In this document: positions 12,030 to 24,219 of the stretch, piece by piece
Layout of the letters: every line of letters begins with the position of its first letter
How positions within the stretch are numbered: position 1 is the first letter of the stretch
Translations under genes and position numbers: made by a program
Assembly (NCBI RefSeq): GCF_027595985.1
Contig: NC_073307.1
Span: 121,747,678-121,811,677, forward strand
Direction: 5' to 3'
DNA: 64,000 nt
Source: Sorex araneus
Lineage: Eukaryota; Chordata; Mammalia; Eulipotyphla; Soricidae
The notes under the pieces: generated by a model
The model's input: the letters and a program-made list of their open reading frames with translations, nothing else
Databases searched by the model: none
What the model was told of the DNA's origin: nothing

Positions 12030-12285
12030 AGAAAATAAGTAGATTTATTAAAATCTTTTGTAATTTTCATCCATAATTGTTTTCTTTGAATTGAATGCTA
12101 TTTGGTCTGATATAAGTAAGACTGTCCCAGCTTTATTTTACCTACCATTAGTTTGTATGCTTGTTTCCCTTGCTTTGAATTTAGGAGTGTTTCCTGCAGG
12201 AGCAATTAGATGGAGTTTTGTGTTCTGTAGGTAGATGCTGAGAAGTGATACGTGGGCCCTCTGAGTGCTTCTTGTAACACCCAAA
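12030..12285 (-). mobile_element. Old L1 ORF2 fragment
   Basis: Antisense L1 ORF2 landmarks: GAATGCTATTTGGTCTGATA, then GAATTTAGGAGTGTTTCCTG. Strongly diverged. 12286-12609 beside it is unassigned. Confidence 0.5.
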
Positions 12286-12620
12286 ATATAGCTCAAAACA
12301 ATTTTTAAAAGAATACGGAAAAGCCTTGAGGACCACCAGATGTGCCGCCCAAAGAAGTAAAAAAAGAATGCAAAATATTGTGCATTTTTACAAGAAAATA
12401 TATATGCATACAGTTTATATAATACATTGCATGTGTTTTATATGTGTTATAAAATATATAATGCTCTGTTTTATTGTTAAATATCTCTTGAAAGATTTAA
12501 GAAATACTGATAAATATAATAACTGCATTTGCTTTTGAGAGGACTGATGCCTCAGGGCCTGGAAAGAGAATGACAGTTTTCACAGTGTGCATTAAAATGA
12601 TTTTTGTTTAAAATCCTTGA

Positions 12621-12785
12621 GGGGGGCAGAGCAATAGTACAGTGGGTAGGGTACTTGCCTTGAAAGCAATCAACCTAGGTTGGATCCCTGGTATCCCAAG
12701 TGGTCCCTCATGCACCACCAGGAGTTATTTCTGAGTACAGAGCCAGGAGTAACTCCTGAACACTGCTGGGTATGGCACAAAAAGG
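12621..12785 (+). mobile_element. SOR1-type SINE with target duplication
   Basis: GCAGAGCAATAGTACAGTGG ... GGTATGGCACAAAAAGG. Flanked by AAAATCCTTGA at 12610 and 12822, with an A-rich tail between 12786 and 12821. Confidence 0.85.
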
Positions 12786-12832
12786 AAAAAATAAATAAAA
12801 TATTTTAATAAGATAAAATAAAAATCCTTGAC

Positions 12833-13555
12833 TGATACTATTTCAAAATAACGTTTGAAAGGAGAAAAAGTGATGTAATGATAAATATACATTTTATATA
12901 TATATACACGTATATATAAGCATGAAAAAGAAAGGAAATGGAGGAAAAATAGATGGAGTTAAAATTGAACTGATATGAGACAAGTGGAGAAAGAAATAGT
13001 GAGAGAAATTGATGCATGAAGAGATGCAGAAATCAAGAAATTCTGGGATGAATAAAATAATGAAAATAGGAAACTTCTTTATTGTCATTTGCTATAAAGA
13101 ACAATTGAGAACTTAGTGGATGGAAGAAAATGTGGACTTAGTGGTGTTTTAAGCTAGGAGATATAACATTTAGTATTGTCCAGATATGATCCAACAAAGA
13201 ACGGGACAGTGAAGATGTATGTGGGAGAGTAAGTAATGTGTAAAATATTTCTCAGCAGAAGATGGTGGGAACCAGCATAAATGTGGCAAATAAATAAATT
13301 AATTAGGGAAGAAAATGCAAATACCTGCCTTGGTGAGAGAGCAAAGACAGAGAAAATAGCTTAGAGGCAAGATTGACTGATAGGTTTGAGATCTGCGGTT
13401 GGGAGGAATACCCACAGAGCATCATCTGAGAGTGACTGAAGAGAAAGAAAAAGTTTCCGGAGTCAGGATGCTTGATTTATTCCCCTTGACAGGCACATTA
13501 CAAGGTTTGGTGGTTGCAGCTTAGAACTCATGGACCCAAAAAAAAAAAAGCTCTG
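12833..13555. other. Unassigned AT-rich sequence
   Basis: A TATA(TG) run lies at about 12890-12918. Nothing else recognised. Confidence 0.35.
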
Positions 13556-13559
13556 CTCC

Positions 13560-14035
13560 ATTGATGGCCCCAGGGTCCCTCCCTCCCTCCTCCCCCGCAC
13601 CGCGACAGGGAAATCCTTAATGTTCTCTCTCTCCTTTTGGGTGTTATGGTTTGAATGGAGATACTGGGTAGCTATCATGTTTAATCTATAGTCTGCTTTC
13701 AACCCGCCTCTCCTATCCTGAGTGGATCCTCCACTGCACTTTCGTTGGTGTTCCCTTCTCTGTCTGAGCTGCCCTCTCCCCCAGCATGTGAGGTCAGCTT
13801 CCAAACTGTGGAGCAGGCCTCCTGGTACTATTGCTACTATTCTATTTTATATTCCGCCAATGAGTGCGATTTTTCTGTGTCTGTCTCTTTCTTTCTGACT
13901 CATTTCACTTAGCATGGGCACTGGTGGAGGGATGGGTACTCGAGTATTGTATGACTGTAACACAGGCATGAAACTCTGTAATGGCACCCTCACGATGACT
14001 CATTAATGTAAAAAATAAAAATTTTTAAAAAGTCA
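13560..14035 (+). mobile_element. L1 3' end with 5' inversion (twin priming)
   Basis: 13560-13915 is L1 ORF2 end plus 3' UTR on the minus strand (GAGTGCGATTTTTCTGTGTC, CTCATTTCACTTAGCATG). 13916-14035 is the distal 3' UTR and poly(A) on the plus strand (GGGCACTGGTGGAGGGATGG). The two pieces are adjacent in the L1 consensus but inverted here. Confidence 0.8.
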
Positions 14036-17000
14036 TGATTAATGAAATATTAAAATAATGAGATGATTTTTCTCAACTATGGGTAATACAAGTTAACCGC
14101 ATGATTTTCTTATTTATAATAAAACTATGAGTACAATTTTAAAAAAAAAAGAAAACTTTGAATGGTGTAGATTCATTCTTAGCTCTGACCATCCTCTAAG
14201 AGCCATATGAGGCAAGGACTGGTATGGTAACTCTCTTGCATATAAGGGAACAGAAGCTCAAGGAGGCATGTGGAGTGTTTCAGGTTACAGGCCTGAGCTT
14301 GAACCCACAGGTATTGGTCTGGACTCACCTCGGAAGCTCAGTTGTTCTGCTGCCAGAGGGTGGTGTCCAGTAGCCATAGACAGAGGAATGCATCGAGGAA
14401 TCAAGTAAATTAAAGGGATTTACAACATAGTGATTCACTCTTGTTTTTTATTAAGTGGAAGAGAAAAATTTTGTGGAATCAATAAAGTAGAGCCTATTAA
14501 ATATGGAAACCAAAAAAGACAGCACAGAACAGACCACAAAGTCCAGAAGATCCTTCTGCCTCTTTAAAGGGCCTCTGAACCATGCAGTTCTGACACAGTG
14601 CAAGAACATAGAATAGAAGACAGGACTTCTGAGCAGTGAGTTAGCATCCGCACTCAATTATCCATCATGTGTTTAATTCCTGCAGCCTTGATGGCCTGAT
14701 AAGGAGACAAAAAAACGCAACTCTGCTGTCATCACTCAGGGCATTTTATGCATTCTGTTCATTAGGTAAGAAAACAATTAGGTTTCAGCTCCAATTTTGG
14801 TGTGTGTATTTCTGTTTCTTTTGCTTATTAGAACTAGAATTCAATAATACCTACACCTGTCTGAAGTTTGTTAACCTTTTTATTTTTATATCCCCAGCAC
14901 CTACCACATATGCCTTGGAGATCTTTTATTTTAGTCTCCTCATTTAACACAGGAAGAAGTTAGATTTAAATAAATAGTCTAAAGATTTTCCTGCGATCAC
15001 ATTGGGAAGAGCAGGTTCGAATCATCCCTGTGCTTCTGGAAACTTACCCACAGATCCTGTCCAATCACAGATTATGAGAGAATAAAAACTGTGAATTCAG
15101 GACATAAAAGAGATTCCGGTAAAGAAACTGCTAGTGGATCCAGATATCCATTCCATTTCTCTCATAATTACTCTGAGTAGGGAATGAAATTCTAGTTTAA
15201 TCTCTCCCTAGGGCTAGATGACATGTATATCTAGATGCTGGACAATAAAAGATGGGCAGAAGAATAACCAATGCCTGAGCTGTGCTTCTCTTCCATCTTC
15301 CCCTCATCTGGACATGCTGACCTGTCAGGGAGTCAGGGAGGACCTTCAAGGTGAAGACATCTATATGATAAGAAGAGAGAAAAACTAAAAGAGCAAGTAA
15401 GAGCATATGAGTTGGAAATTTCCAGATCAGCCCTTGGAGCTTCTCTCTTGTTTTATTCACTATTATAGTACATTTTCTTAGATTTACCAAGATAAGGACT
15501 AGCTATGAAGACCTTGGACTAGCTATGAAGACCTATGTAGCCCTACCTTAAAGCAAAATATACTTCAGTCTCCATACATTTGTGATAATAGGCAAGATTA
15601 TTCTTGACAATGACACTACAAGCAAGCAGAAAGACAAACAGAGGATATTTAATAAGAAAACGATCTAATCACATCCTGTAACTTAGAGAAAGTCCAGGAA
15701 ATATTAACTGTGAATTGATTCCAGAGAGGACATTCTTTTCCAATTGCTAGCAGATCTCACTTCTGTCTTCTCTGCCCTCTTGCATCCTACTTGGAGACGT
15801 CTCTATGTTCCATGCATGATTCTCTTTACCTGTATCCCAAGTGCTTTAAGTGAAAGGAAAACCATGACAGAAGATGCTGTGGGGAAGGGAGGAACTTGGG
15901 AATTTTAGCTTGGTCACCTTCTCCTGCAAAGCTGAGTTTTAAATAGGCATGTCACTATTCCCAAGAATATAGTCTTTATCTGGTGTTTCTTTCTTACAAC
16001 CATGAATCTAATTACAAATACAACCACAGTGTCCCTAAGTCTCCACCTTCCTACTAGGAAAGCAATCAGCTGGACAGTTAAAAAACACCCTGGGTAAGAT
16101 CTACAAAAATCTCATCTAATTATAATCATTACATAGAGAAAGAATAAAAGTGGGAAACATTTAAGAGACCTCAAGAAAGTATGAGTAGCCAATGAAGACA
16201 TAAGAAGATGACCCATAAGTCTTTCAAACTGCAAATCAAGACAATGATATTGGAAATGAAAAAGGGCTAAGTGGTGGAATAGTCACCAGCAAGCTAACCT
16301 ATGATTAGAAGTTTGCCATATATTAAGCAAAACACACCACCTGCTCTAGTCTGGCTTGCAGAGAGACATATAACTTTGGACATTTGAAGAAGCATCATCG
16401 TCCAGCATAATTGGGAGGGAGAAAGCCATTTTGAATACTGATGCATTCTTGCCACATTACCAGGACCAAGTCTGATCTGACGAAGAAGGAATGAAACAGC
16501 AATAAAAATAATCTACATTGTTTTTAATCATAGGACACTGACGGCCCTGCTGGCAGACAATCTCTGGCACAAAACCAAAAACAAAACAAAACAAAAATGT
16601 AAAACAAACAAACAAAATCCAATAAAACCCAATAATAAAGCAAAATCAAAGGCGCTGGGGGCTTCAGACCAGCAGCAGCTGGAGAAGTAGAGGCCCCTCC
16701 CATCCATCAAGGATCCACTTAATCATTGCCCAGAGATGGAGTCTGTGAGGCCGACTGCTGGCATGAATAGGAGACCTGAGTGACAACAGAGGAAAAGAGA
16801 TACCATGGATCTTTCCCTCTGGGGTGCTTTCCGCTCGCCACCACACACCTCCCACTCCCCCCCCCCCCCCGCCCCGCCAACTGGAAATACTATGGAGGAT
16901 TGAAGTGGGTCTTGTTTTTTGATTTTTTGTTGTTGTTGTTGTTGTTTTCGATCAAAAACGGCCTCCTTCTCTTCCTTAAGGCATTAGAAACAAATTCCAA

Positions 17001-17159
17001 CTCAAAGCCCATAGTGCCCTCTGCAGGAAAATAGAAAACGCAAACCAGGATGTGCAAGCAGAAATATTCTGCAGCTGTCCATTTTAAGTATCCAGAGGAA
17101 AACTGAACGCACAATTGAAATAGGGAGCAAAGAATGAAGAGCCAAGCCTGACAGATCTG
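14036..17159. other. Long unassigned AT-rich stretch
   Basis: No gene supported. I note an (AAAAC)n-like A-rich stretch at 16562-16612, a C run at 16858-16870 and (TTG)n at 16928-16947. 16170-16290 may be a very old L1 relic (CTGCAAATCAAGACAATGA). Confidence 0.35.
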
Positions 17160-17162
17160 GAG

Positions 17163-17340
17163 GGGCAGAGAGATAATACTAAGGTTAAGCTATTTATATT
17201 ACATGCACTTATATCCCAGTACTGCATGTTATATCCCAGGGGGTGTGTCCCTGGGAAGTCAGTGCCAGGAGTGATCCTTGAGCACAAAGCCAAGGGTATC
17301 CCCTGAGAACTATAAACTAGGGCCAAACCCACCCCTCCCC
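17163..17340 (+). mobile_element. SOR1-type SINE, strongly decayed
   Basis: GGGGCAGAGAGATAATAC ... AGTGCCAGGAGTGATCC ... CCCCTGAGAACTATAAA. Confidence 0.5.
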
Positions 17341-17762
17341 TTCAAAAAGAAGAACCAGCCTAACAGAACTTAAACTTAGAAAAACTCAGCTCAGCACTTA
17401 AAAAGCAGGTCCAAGACGTCAAACAATAGCAGCTGGAGCATATGGAGTGGGTCAGCCAAGAAATAGAAAATACTTAAAAATTCCAAGTGTAAAAATTCAA
17501 GTGGTAGATAACAGCGTGGTGGGGAGCCCAGCCCAGTCCCTCCCACAGCCACACCAACACCGGGGAGTAGATTCAATGCAGAGCCCGATCTGAGTTCCAG
17601 CACTGAACTCAGGAGAAGAACTCTGCAGAGGGAGTGAATGCAGCATTGGGGAGATTGGGTGCAAGCCTGGAGGCAGGGGAGCATGACGACAAAGAGTGCT
17701 AATCACAGTAGACTTCTGCGGGTCTGAAATAGGCTTCAGTCGCAGAGTTTTAAAGTACCAAT
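17341..17762. other. Unassigned sequence
   Basis: No gene or repeat named. Confidence 0.3.
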
Positions 17763-18345
17763 AAATGAGAGAAGAAGCCGGGTGTTCAGGTGAGCAACGT
17801 GGCCGGAGAATGCTCCGGACCCGAGACCGGGCCAGCAACACCGGGGATCCAGACGGAGGAGGTGCAGCCACCACACCTTCTCCAGATGGAGCCCCGGCGA
17901 CACTGAGCAGCAACTAACACAGCTCCGGGATGCGGGACTGGGACAGCTCCGAACCGCACGACCTTTTCTAAAAACTGAAAACATACAATCTTTTAATGGA
18001 AAACTAATTATCAAATGCTTCCTTGGTAGCAGGGCTGTCTTTCTTGGGGGGGAACTCCAACAACAATAGTGAGTTTTGTCTTGAAATATGGAACATAATC
18101 AAGGTAAAGAAAAAATGAAGTGAAATTCATCAGTTATACAGTTGGGGATGAGGGGGCAGGGGTGGAGGGTATACTGGGGATTTTGGTGGTGGAATATGGG
18201 CACTGGTGAATGGATGGGTGTTGGAATATTGTGTAACTAAGACATAAACCTGAGAACTTTGTAACTTTCCACATGGTGATTCAATAAAAATTTAAAAAAG
18301 AAATAATTAAAAAATCAAACTATTAAAAATAATAATAATAATTAA
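17763..18345 (+). mobile_element. L1-tailed retroposon with GC-rich 5' body
   Basis: 17763-17985 is GC-rich and not L1 3' UTR. From about 17990 it is the L1 3' UTR (AACTAATTATCAAATGCTTC ... GGTGATTCAATAAAA). AAGTACCAA at about 17754 and 18345 may be a short target duplication. TTCAG|GTGAGC in the body resembles a splice donor. Confidence 0.6.
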
Positions 18346-18737
18346 GTACCAAGAAATAAAGTGGAGGTTGGGTGTGCTGAGAACCAAAGTCCGTCTTAGT
18401 TCTTGTACCCACTGAGTGAGGAGCAAGAAATTGAGACACAGCAGGATCCGGTTTGGTCTATGTCTTTGTCACCTCTGGGAGTACAAGTTTTGTCCATTAA
18501 GTCTGCAGCTGATCTCACCTTCCTGACACTGGCTTAACCTTGCCTCCTGGCTGTGTGGACTGCACACACAGCCCACAATAGTGACTACAAGCAGATCAGG
18601 CCTCCTAAAGCAAGGGTAACAAACAAGGAACCGTGCTCCTGTGTTTGGAACAGTCGGGCAGATATTAGTCTGCCAAGCTCTGGTGACAGATGGCTTCTAT
18701 CTGTCAATCAAACCTTCAATAAGAATTTTTAAAAACC

Positions 18738-18908
18738 GGGGCTGGAGTGATAGCACAGCAGGTAGGGCGTTTGCCTTGCACGCGGCCTACCTGTTTTCGA
18801 TTCCCAGCATCCCATATGGTCCCCTGAGCACTTCCAGAAGTAACTACTGAGTGTATGGGCCAGGAGTAACCCCTGTGCATTGCCGGGTGTGACCCAAAAA
18901 GGAAAAAA
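18738..18908 (+). mobile_element. SOR1-type SINE with target duplication
   Basis: Near-consensus. AAGAATTTTTAAAAACC (17 bp) at 18721 and again at 18909. Confidence 0.93.
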
Positions 18909-19229
18909 AAGAATTTTTAAAAACCAAACAAAAATCCCAAAGCAATTGGGTGAGCTCTAGAAAATAATTGTCATAGTCTACAAATTGTCAATTAAATGAA
19001 GAAACACATGAAAGAAAACATCAATAAATTCAGAGAAAGTTTGAGAGAAAGTATCAGAAAAATATAACTATTTATTACTCCAAAACCAACTCTGCAAGAA
19101 ATATAAGATGGTCTTCTATAAAAGGAAAGAAAACTCACTCAGAAAGAGGAAGATACTAGAGACCATAAACTGAGGGGAACACAGAAAATAATAAAGGAGA
19201 TTCCCAGATAATATTTATTTACTTTCTGG

Positions 19230-19380
19230 AATGGGATTAAGGAAATAGTACATAGAGTAAGATATGTGCTTTTTATGCAAAGACCCAAGTTCTATCCTCA
19301 ACATCATATGGTTCCATGAGCACCACTGGGAATGACTTTTAGGAAAAAGTCAAGAGTGTACTGTAGTGGCTCAACAACAA
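19230..19380 (+). mobile_element. SOR1-type SINE, decayed
   Basis: GGAAATAGTACATAGAGTAAG ... CATATGGTTCCATGAGCACC. Confidence 0.5.
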
Positions 19381-19511
19381 ACATAATAACAACAAATTCA
19401 TGGGGAAAATAAATTTAGACATTCAGATAAGAACAACACAGTAATGCCAAGACAAAAAAATACTTGGAATGAAAGGCAAACAAAAGCAGATTACCACAAT
19501 AAAGACTAGAA

Positions 19512-20200
19512 TCAAAGTATCACTATCACTGTATCACTGTCATCCCATATATCATCGATTTGCTCAAGCAGGCGCTAGTAACATCTCCATTTATCATAGC
19601 CCTGAGTTTTTAGCAGCCTCTCTTTACTCATTCCTCCCAGCAGTGCTGTATTGGAGGCTCTTTCAGGGTAAGGGGAATGATACCCATTATTGTTACTGTA
19701 TTTGGCATATCGAATATGCCACGGAGAGCTTGCCAGGCTCTGCCTTGTGGGCAGGATACTCTCAGTACCTTGCCAGGTACTCTGAGAGGGAGAACTGGCT
19801 ATAAGAGGTAGTGCGGCCACCAATGCGGCCATGTGCTTCCAGGAGCATTGTTCTATAGTCTCTGTATCTTGGCCATTGATAGAATTACATGGTGTGGGTG
19901 TGGGGGAGGGAGTTTGTAGGTGTGGCTGCCTAGCTACTGGAAGATAGGGGATCTGGGTGGAGGAGGCCCAGTCCCGATACGAGCAGGCTTGGAGGTCTCA
20001 GCCCCGAGGTCCCACACACCTGGGTTCCTCTCCTGGTTACTTCATGTATGAGGCTCATTTGAACATGTGGAGAGGGGCCATAGGCATAGCTATGGCTGGG
20101 TGGTGGAGGTCTTTGGTTGCCAGGGCTCTGTTCAGGGCGGGGAGGGAAACTCAACCCAAGGGGCCCCGATGAAGACAGCCAGGCATGGGGGCAAGAGACT
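19512..20200 (-). mobile_element. ~650-bp composite retroposon with RTE tail, copy A
   Basis: In sense (minus strand): a ~370-bp body from about TGCCTGGCTGTCTTC, then the core shared with the short RTE-tailed SINE (GAGAGTATCCTGCCCACAAG, GGCATATTCGATATGCC), a spacer with GCTGCTAAAAACTCAGGGCT, then the RTE tail (GAGCAAATCGATGATATATG and CAGTGATA repeats). Homologous throughout to 30117-30768. The exact right end is uncertain. Confidence 0.72.
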
Positions 20201-20210
20201 CAGCAAGTAT

Positions 20211-22215
20211 AATCACAGAAAATAAAATAAACCCAAAGAAACGAGGTCAAACTGCAAAAACAACCAAAATTCTCATAGAAAAAAATGGCAGCAAATCACT
20301 TATGTTAATAACTTGTCTAAGTGTCGGTGGATTAAGCCCCACCTTGTCAAATTATGCCAAATGGCTATATAGATCAGGAAATAATATTTTATTTTATTTT
20401 CTGTGACGTGAGAAAAGCAATCCTGTTCACAATTGCGCCTCAAAAGATCAAGTACCTCGGAATCAGCTTAACAAAGGAGGTAAAGGACTTGTGTAATGAA
20501 AACTACAAAACGCTACTTCAGGAAATAAAAGAGGACACGAGGAAATGGAAAGACTACAAAGCGATAGTCATTAAAACAGCACAGTACTGGAACAAAGGCA
20601 GAGCTGCAGACCAAGGGAACAGGGTTGAATACTCTAACACACACCCCCAAATATATGATCATCTAATCTTTGATAAGGGAGCAAGAAATGTGAAGTGAAG
20701 CAAGGAAAGCATGTTTAACAAAACTGTGCTGGAAAAACTGGACAGCTACATGCAAAAAAATGGGCTTAGACCTCCACCTATCACCAAGTACAAAAGTCAG
20801 ACCAAAATGGATTAAAGACCTCAACATCAGACCAGAATCCCTAAAGTACATTGAAGACAAGGTTGGCAAAACCCTCCACGATATTGAAGCCAACTGTATC
20901 TTCAAAGCTGACACAACACGGGCCAAGCAAGTGAAAACAGAGATAAATAAATGTGACTATCTCAAACTAAAAAGCTTCTGCACCTCAAAAGAAACAGTGA
21001 CCAAAATACAAAGACAATCTACAGAATGGGAAAGGATATTTACGCAGTACCCATCTGATAAAAGGTTGATAACAAGGATATACAATGCACTGGGTGAACT
21101 CCACAAGAAGAAAACTGCCAACCCGATCAAAAAATGGGGTGATGAAATGAACAGAAACTTTCCCAAAGAAGAAATCCGAATGGCTGAGAGGCACTTGAGA
21201 AAATGTTCAACATCACTAATCATCAGAGAGATGCAGACCAAAACAACCATGAAATATCATCTCACACCACAGAGACTGGCCCACATCCCCAAAAACAAAA
21301 GCAACCAGTGTTGGCGTGGATGTGGGGAGAAAGCAACTCTCCTTCACTGCTGGTGGGAATGCTGACTGGTTCAGCCCTTTTGGAAAACAATATGGACGAT
21401 TCTCAAAAAGTTAGAAATTGAGCTTCCATTTATCCGAGTAATACCACTCCTAGGAATATATCCCGGAGAGGCAAAAAGGTATAGTAAAGATGACATCTGC
21501 ATTTCTATGTTCATTGCCTCACTGTTTACAATAGCCACAATATGGAAAAAACCAGAGTGCCCAAAAACAGATGACTGGCTAAAGAAACTCTGGTATATCT
21601 ACACAATGGAATACTACGTAGCTGTCAGAAAACATGAAGTCATTAAATTTGCATATAAATGGATCAACATGGAAAGTATCATGCTGAGTGAAATGAGTCG
21701 GAAAGAAAGAGACAGACATAGAAAGATCGCACTCATATGTGGAATATAAAGTAGCTGAGAGGTACAAGCTTACAATGTTGCAATTTCTGGCAGATATTTC
21801 TCTGGACTTAGTTACTAAAATACTAAAATACAGAAATCCAAAACCGTGCGGCTGCTAGTGCGGCCTCTCAACCTCATATCTCTTTATTCTCAACAATGGA
21901 AAACAAATTATCAAATGCTTTCTTTTCAGCCGGTCGACTTTAGGGGGAAGAAACTCCAAATCAATAATAGTGACTTTTTTTGTTGAAATATTGAATGTAA
22001 TCAAAGTAAAGTGAAAGTAAAGTGAAATTTACCAGTTACACATGCAGGATGGGGGGCTGGGGGGGTGGGGGGGAGAGGGGAGTTTACTGTGATTCTTGGT
22101 GGTGGAATATGTGCACTGGTGAAGGAGTGGGTGTTTGAGCATTGTATAACTGAGACTTTAACCTGAAAGCTTTGTAACTTTCCACATGGTGATTCAATAA
22201 AAGAATAAATTAATA
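20211..22215 (+). mobile_element. L1 with internal deletion: ORF2 start joined to ORF2 end plus 3' UTR
   Basis: 20225-20390 resembles the ORF2 N-terminus (NGSKSLMLIT, then a degenerate 'NVNGLNSP'-like stretch and YAKWLYRSG). From about 20400 it is the distal part of ORF2. The frame 20760-21365 ends with the Cys-His knuckle CWRGCGEKATLLHCWWEC, and 21507-21749 gives the final KERDRHRKIALICGI. The 3' UTR has a G-rich run at 22047-22081 and ends GGTGATTCAATAAAA. The reverse-transcriptase middle is missing. Confidence 0.85.
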
Positions 22216-22703
22216 AAAAAAGAAATAAAAAATTATTTTCACAATACTATTGATAATGGTTTCTCATGCACACAATTCCTACATCACACTCATCCCCAGA
22301 GTGCCACCTCCTTCCACAAAGAACCCCTTCAAATACCCTCTGCCCTTCCTCCACACACACATCTCACCTCAATTTTGTAGATTAGTTCTCATGTTATGTT
22401 TCACAACAGCATTTCCTGCCAGACCAACCAACGAAATAATAACGCAATAATCAGTAAGTCTTGGATCAGAGTTCATGCTTTACTATTTTTTTCTATATGT
22501 TCATTATTGTATGGAAAACCACATGTTATCATCTATAGAATAAGTTTCATCTTAATTGCCTATCCTGGTTCCCTGTGTCTGTGGGGTGTCCAGTGGGTGT
22601 CTGTGTTGCTCAGATGCTCCATCACACCATCAGCACATCCTGATAAAGAAAAGAACTGAAGGTGATTAAACATAGCTCAGAGGCTGAGTACATACAGCAT
22701 TTT

Positions 22704-23533
22704 TTTAATTTTTATTTTTATTTGTTAGTGAATCACCATGAGACAAAGTTACAGACTTACAGGTTTTCATGCTTATGTTTCAGTCATACAAGTACCCATC
22801 CCTCCACCAGTGCCCATTTTCCACCACCAATGGTCCCAGCATCCCTCCCATCACCCCCACCCTGGCCCCTTCACCTCACCCTGCCTCTGTGGCAGGGCAT
22901 TCCCATTTGCTCGGTTGCTCTTTTGGGGTGTTGTGGTTTGCTACAGAAGTATTAAGTAGGCATCATATTCAGTCTATAGTCTATTTTCAACCTGTATCTC
23001 CCATCCCTAGTGGGCCCGCCTAACACTCTTTACTTGGTGATCCCTTCTCTATCAGAGCTGCTTCTTCACCTAGCATGTGAGGTCAGCTTCCAAGCTTTGG
23101 AATACTCCTCTTGGTACTTATCTCTACAATTCTTGGGTGTTAGTCTCCCATTCTGTTACTTTATATTCCACAAATGAGTGCAATCTTTCTATGTCTGTCC
23201 CTCTCTTTCTGACTCATTTCACTTAGCATGATACTTTCCATGTTGATCCACCTATATGCAAATTTCATTACTTCATCTTTTCTAACAGCTACACAGTATT
23301 CCATTGTGTAGATGTACCAAAGTTTCTTTAACCAGTCATCTGTTCTCGGGCACTTGGGTTTTTTCCAGATTCTGACTATTGTGAACAGTGCTGCAATGAA
23401 CATATGGTGCAGATGTCACTTCTCAAAAAATTAGAAATTGAGCTCCCATTTGGCCCAACAATACCACTTCTGGTAATATATCCTGGAGATGCAAAAAAGT
23501 ATAGTAAAAGTGACATCTGCACCTATGTATGTT
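22704..23533 (-). mobile_element. Young L1 3' end with 5' inversion and target duplication
   Basis: 22704-23414 is on the minus strand, poly(A) at the left, through the 3' UTR and the ORF2 end (frame 23161-23403). 23415-23533 is the adjacent ORF2 part on the plus strand (TTAGAAATTGAGCTCCCATT). CATACAGCATTTT flanks it at 22691-22703 and 23534-23546. Confidence 0.92.
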
Positions 23534-23546
23534 CATACAGCATTTT

Positions 23547-24219
23547 ATTTCAATTTATATATGGAAACTGATAAATAAAAACATCTCAAAATTAGACACC
23601 AATGCATATAGGTATTTTGTATATGACAAAGGTTCTAAAACATTGACAATATAGTGAATAGAAGTGGTCACCTAGAACACATTTAAAACAAAATAAAGTT
23701 GAAGACATACTTTACATCTAAATTTAAGATAAGTCAATTTAGATAAATACACTAAACACTTAAAACTAATCAATAAAATTCAGGATAAATTATTAAAAAT
23801 TATTTTTGTCTTAATATGAAGAAAGATTTTTGAAGCAAAGTCCAAACTTCAAATAATATTAAATAAGCATTAGAAAGATGATAACAAACATTTTTATATT
23901 ACAAATCATTATAATCAAAAAGAAAATTAGATGTTAGGACATATTGAGAGTTCATAGCATAGATGAAGTACCAATTTCACACTTGTAAAAGTGCCTGTAA
24001 AATGAGTAAAGTCCATGAAGCTAATAGAAAATTGTTATAGTTCATAAATTTACAATATCTAGAAATCAAACATGGCTCTTAAACTATGGAAAAGTAAGAA
24101 ACTAAAGTTATAATTACATTTTTAATATTAGATGTAGATGAAATGAATGCCACTACTTGATTGATAGGGATGACTTGACTCTCAATGGAATGTATGTATG
24201 ACTGAGATAGAGTCTCCAG
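23547..24219. other. AT-rich 3' flank of the MRGPRX gene, nothing recognised
   Basis: No repeat or gene recognised. On the minus strand this is downstream of the receptor stop. An AATAAA on that strand lies at 23544-23549, ~670 bp after the stop, and could serve as a polyadenylation signal. Confidence 0.4.

Noticed and set aside
18738..18812. tRNA-like heads of the SINEs as tRNA genes
   Set aside because: They have box A/B-like sequence but are followed by SINE bodies, target duplications and A tails, so they are retroposed and not tRNA genes.
20760..21749. A 201-codon and an 80-codon frame that look like genuine proteins
   Set aside because: They are the distal part of L1 ORF2 (Cys-His knuckle and KIALICGI end), not host genes, and the reverse-transcriptase centre is missing.
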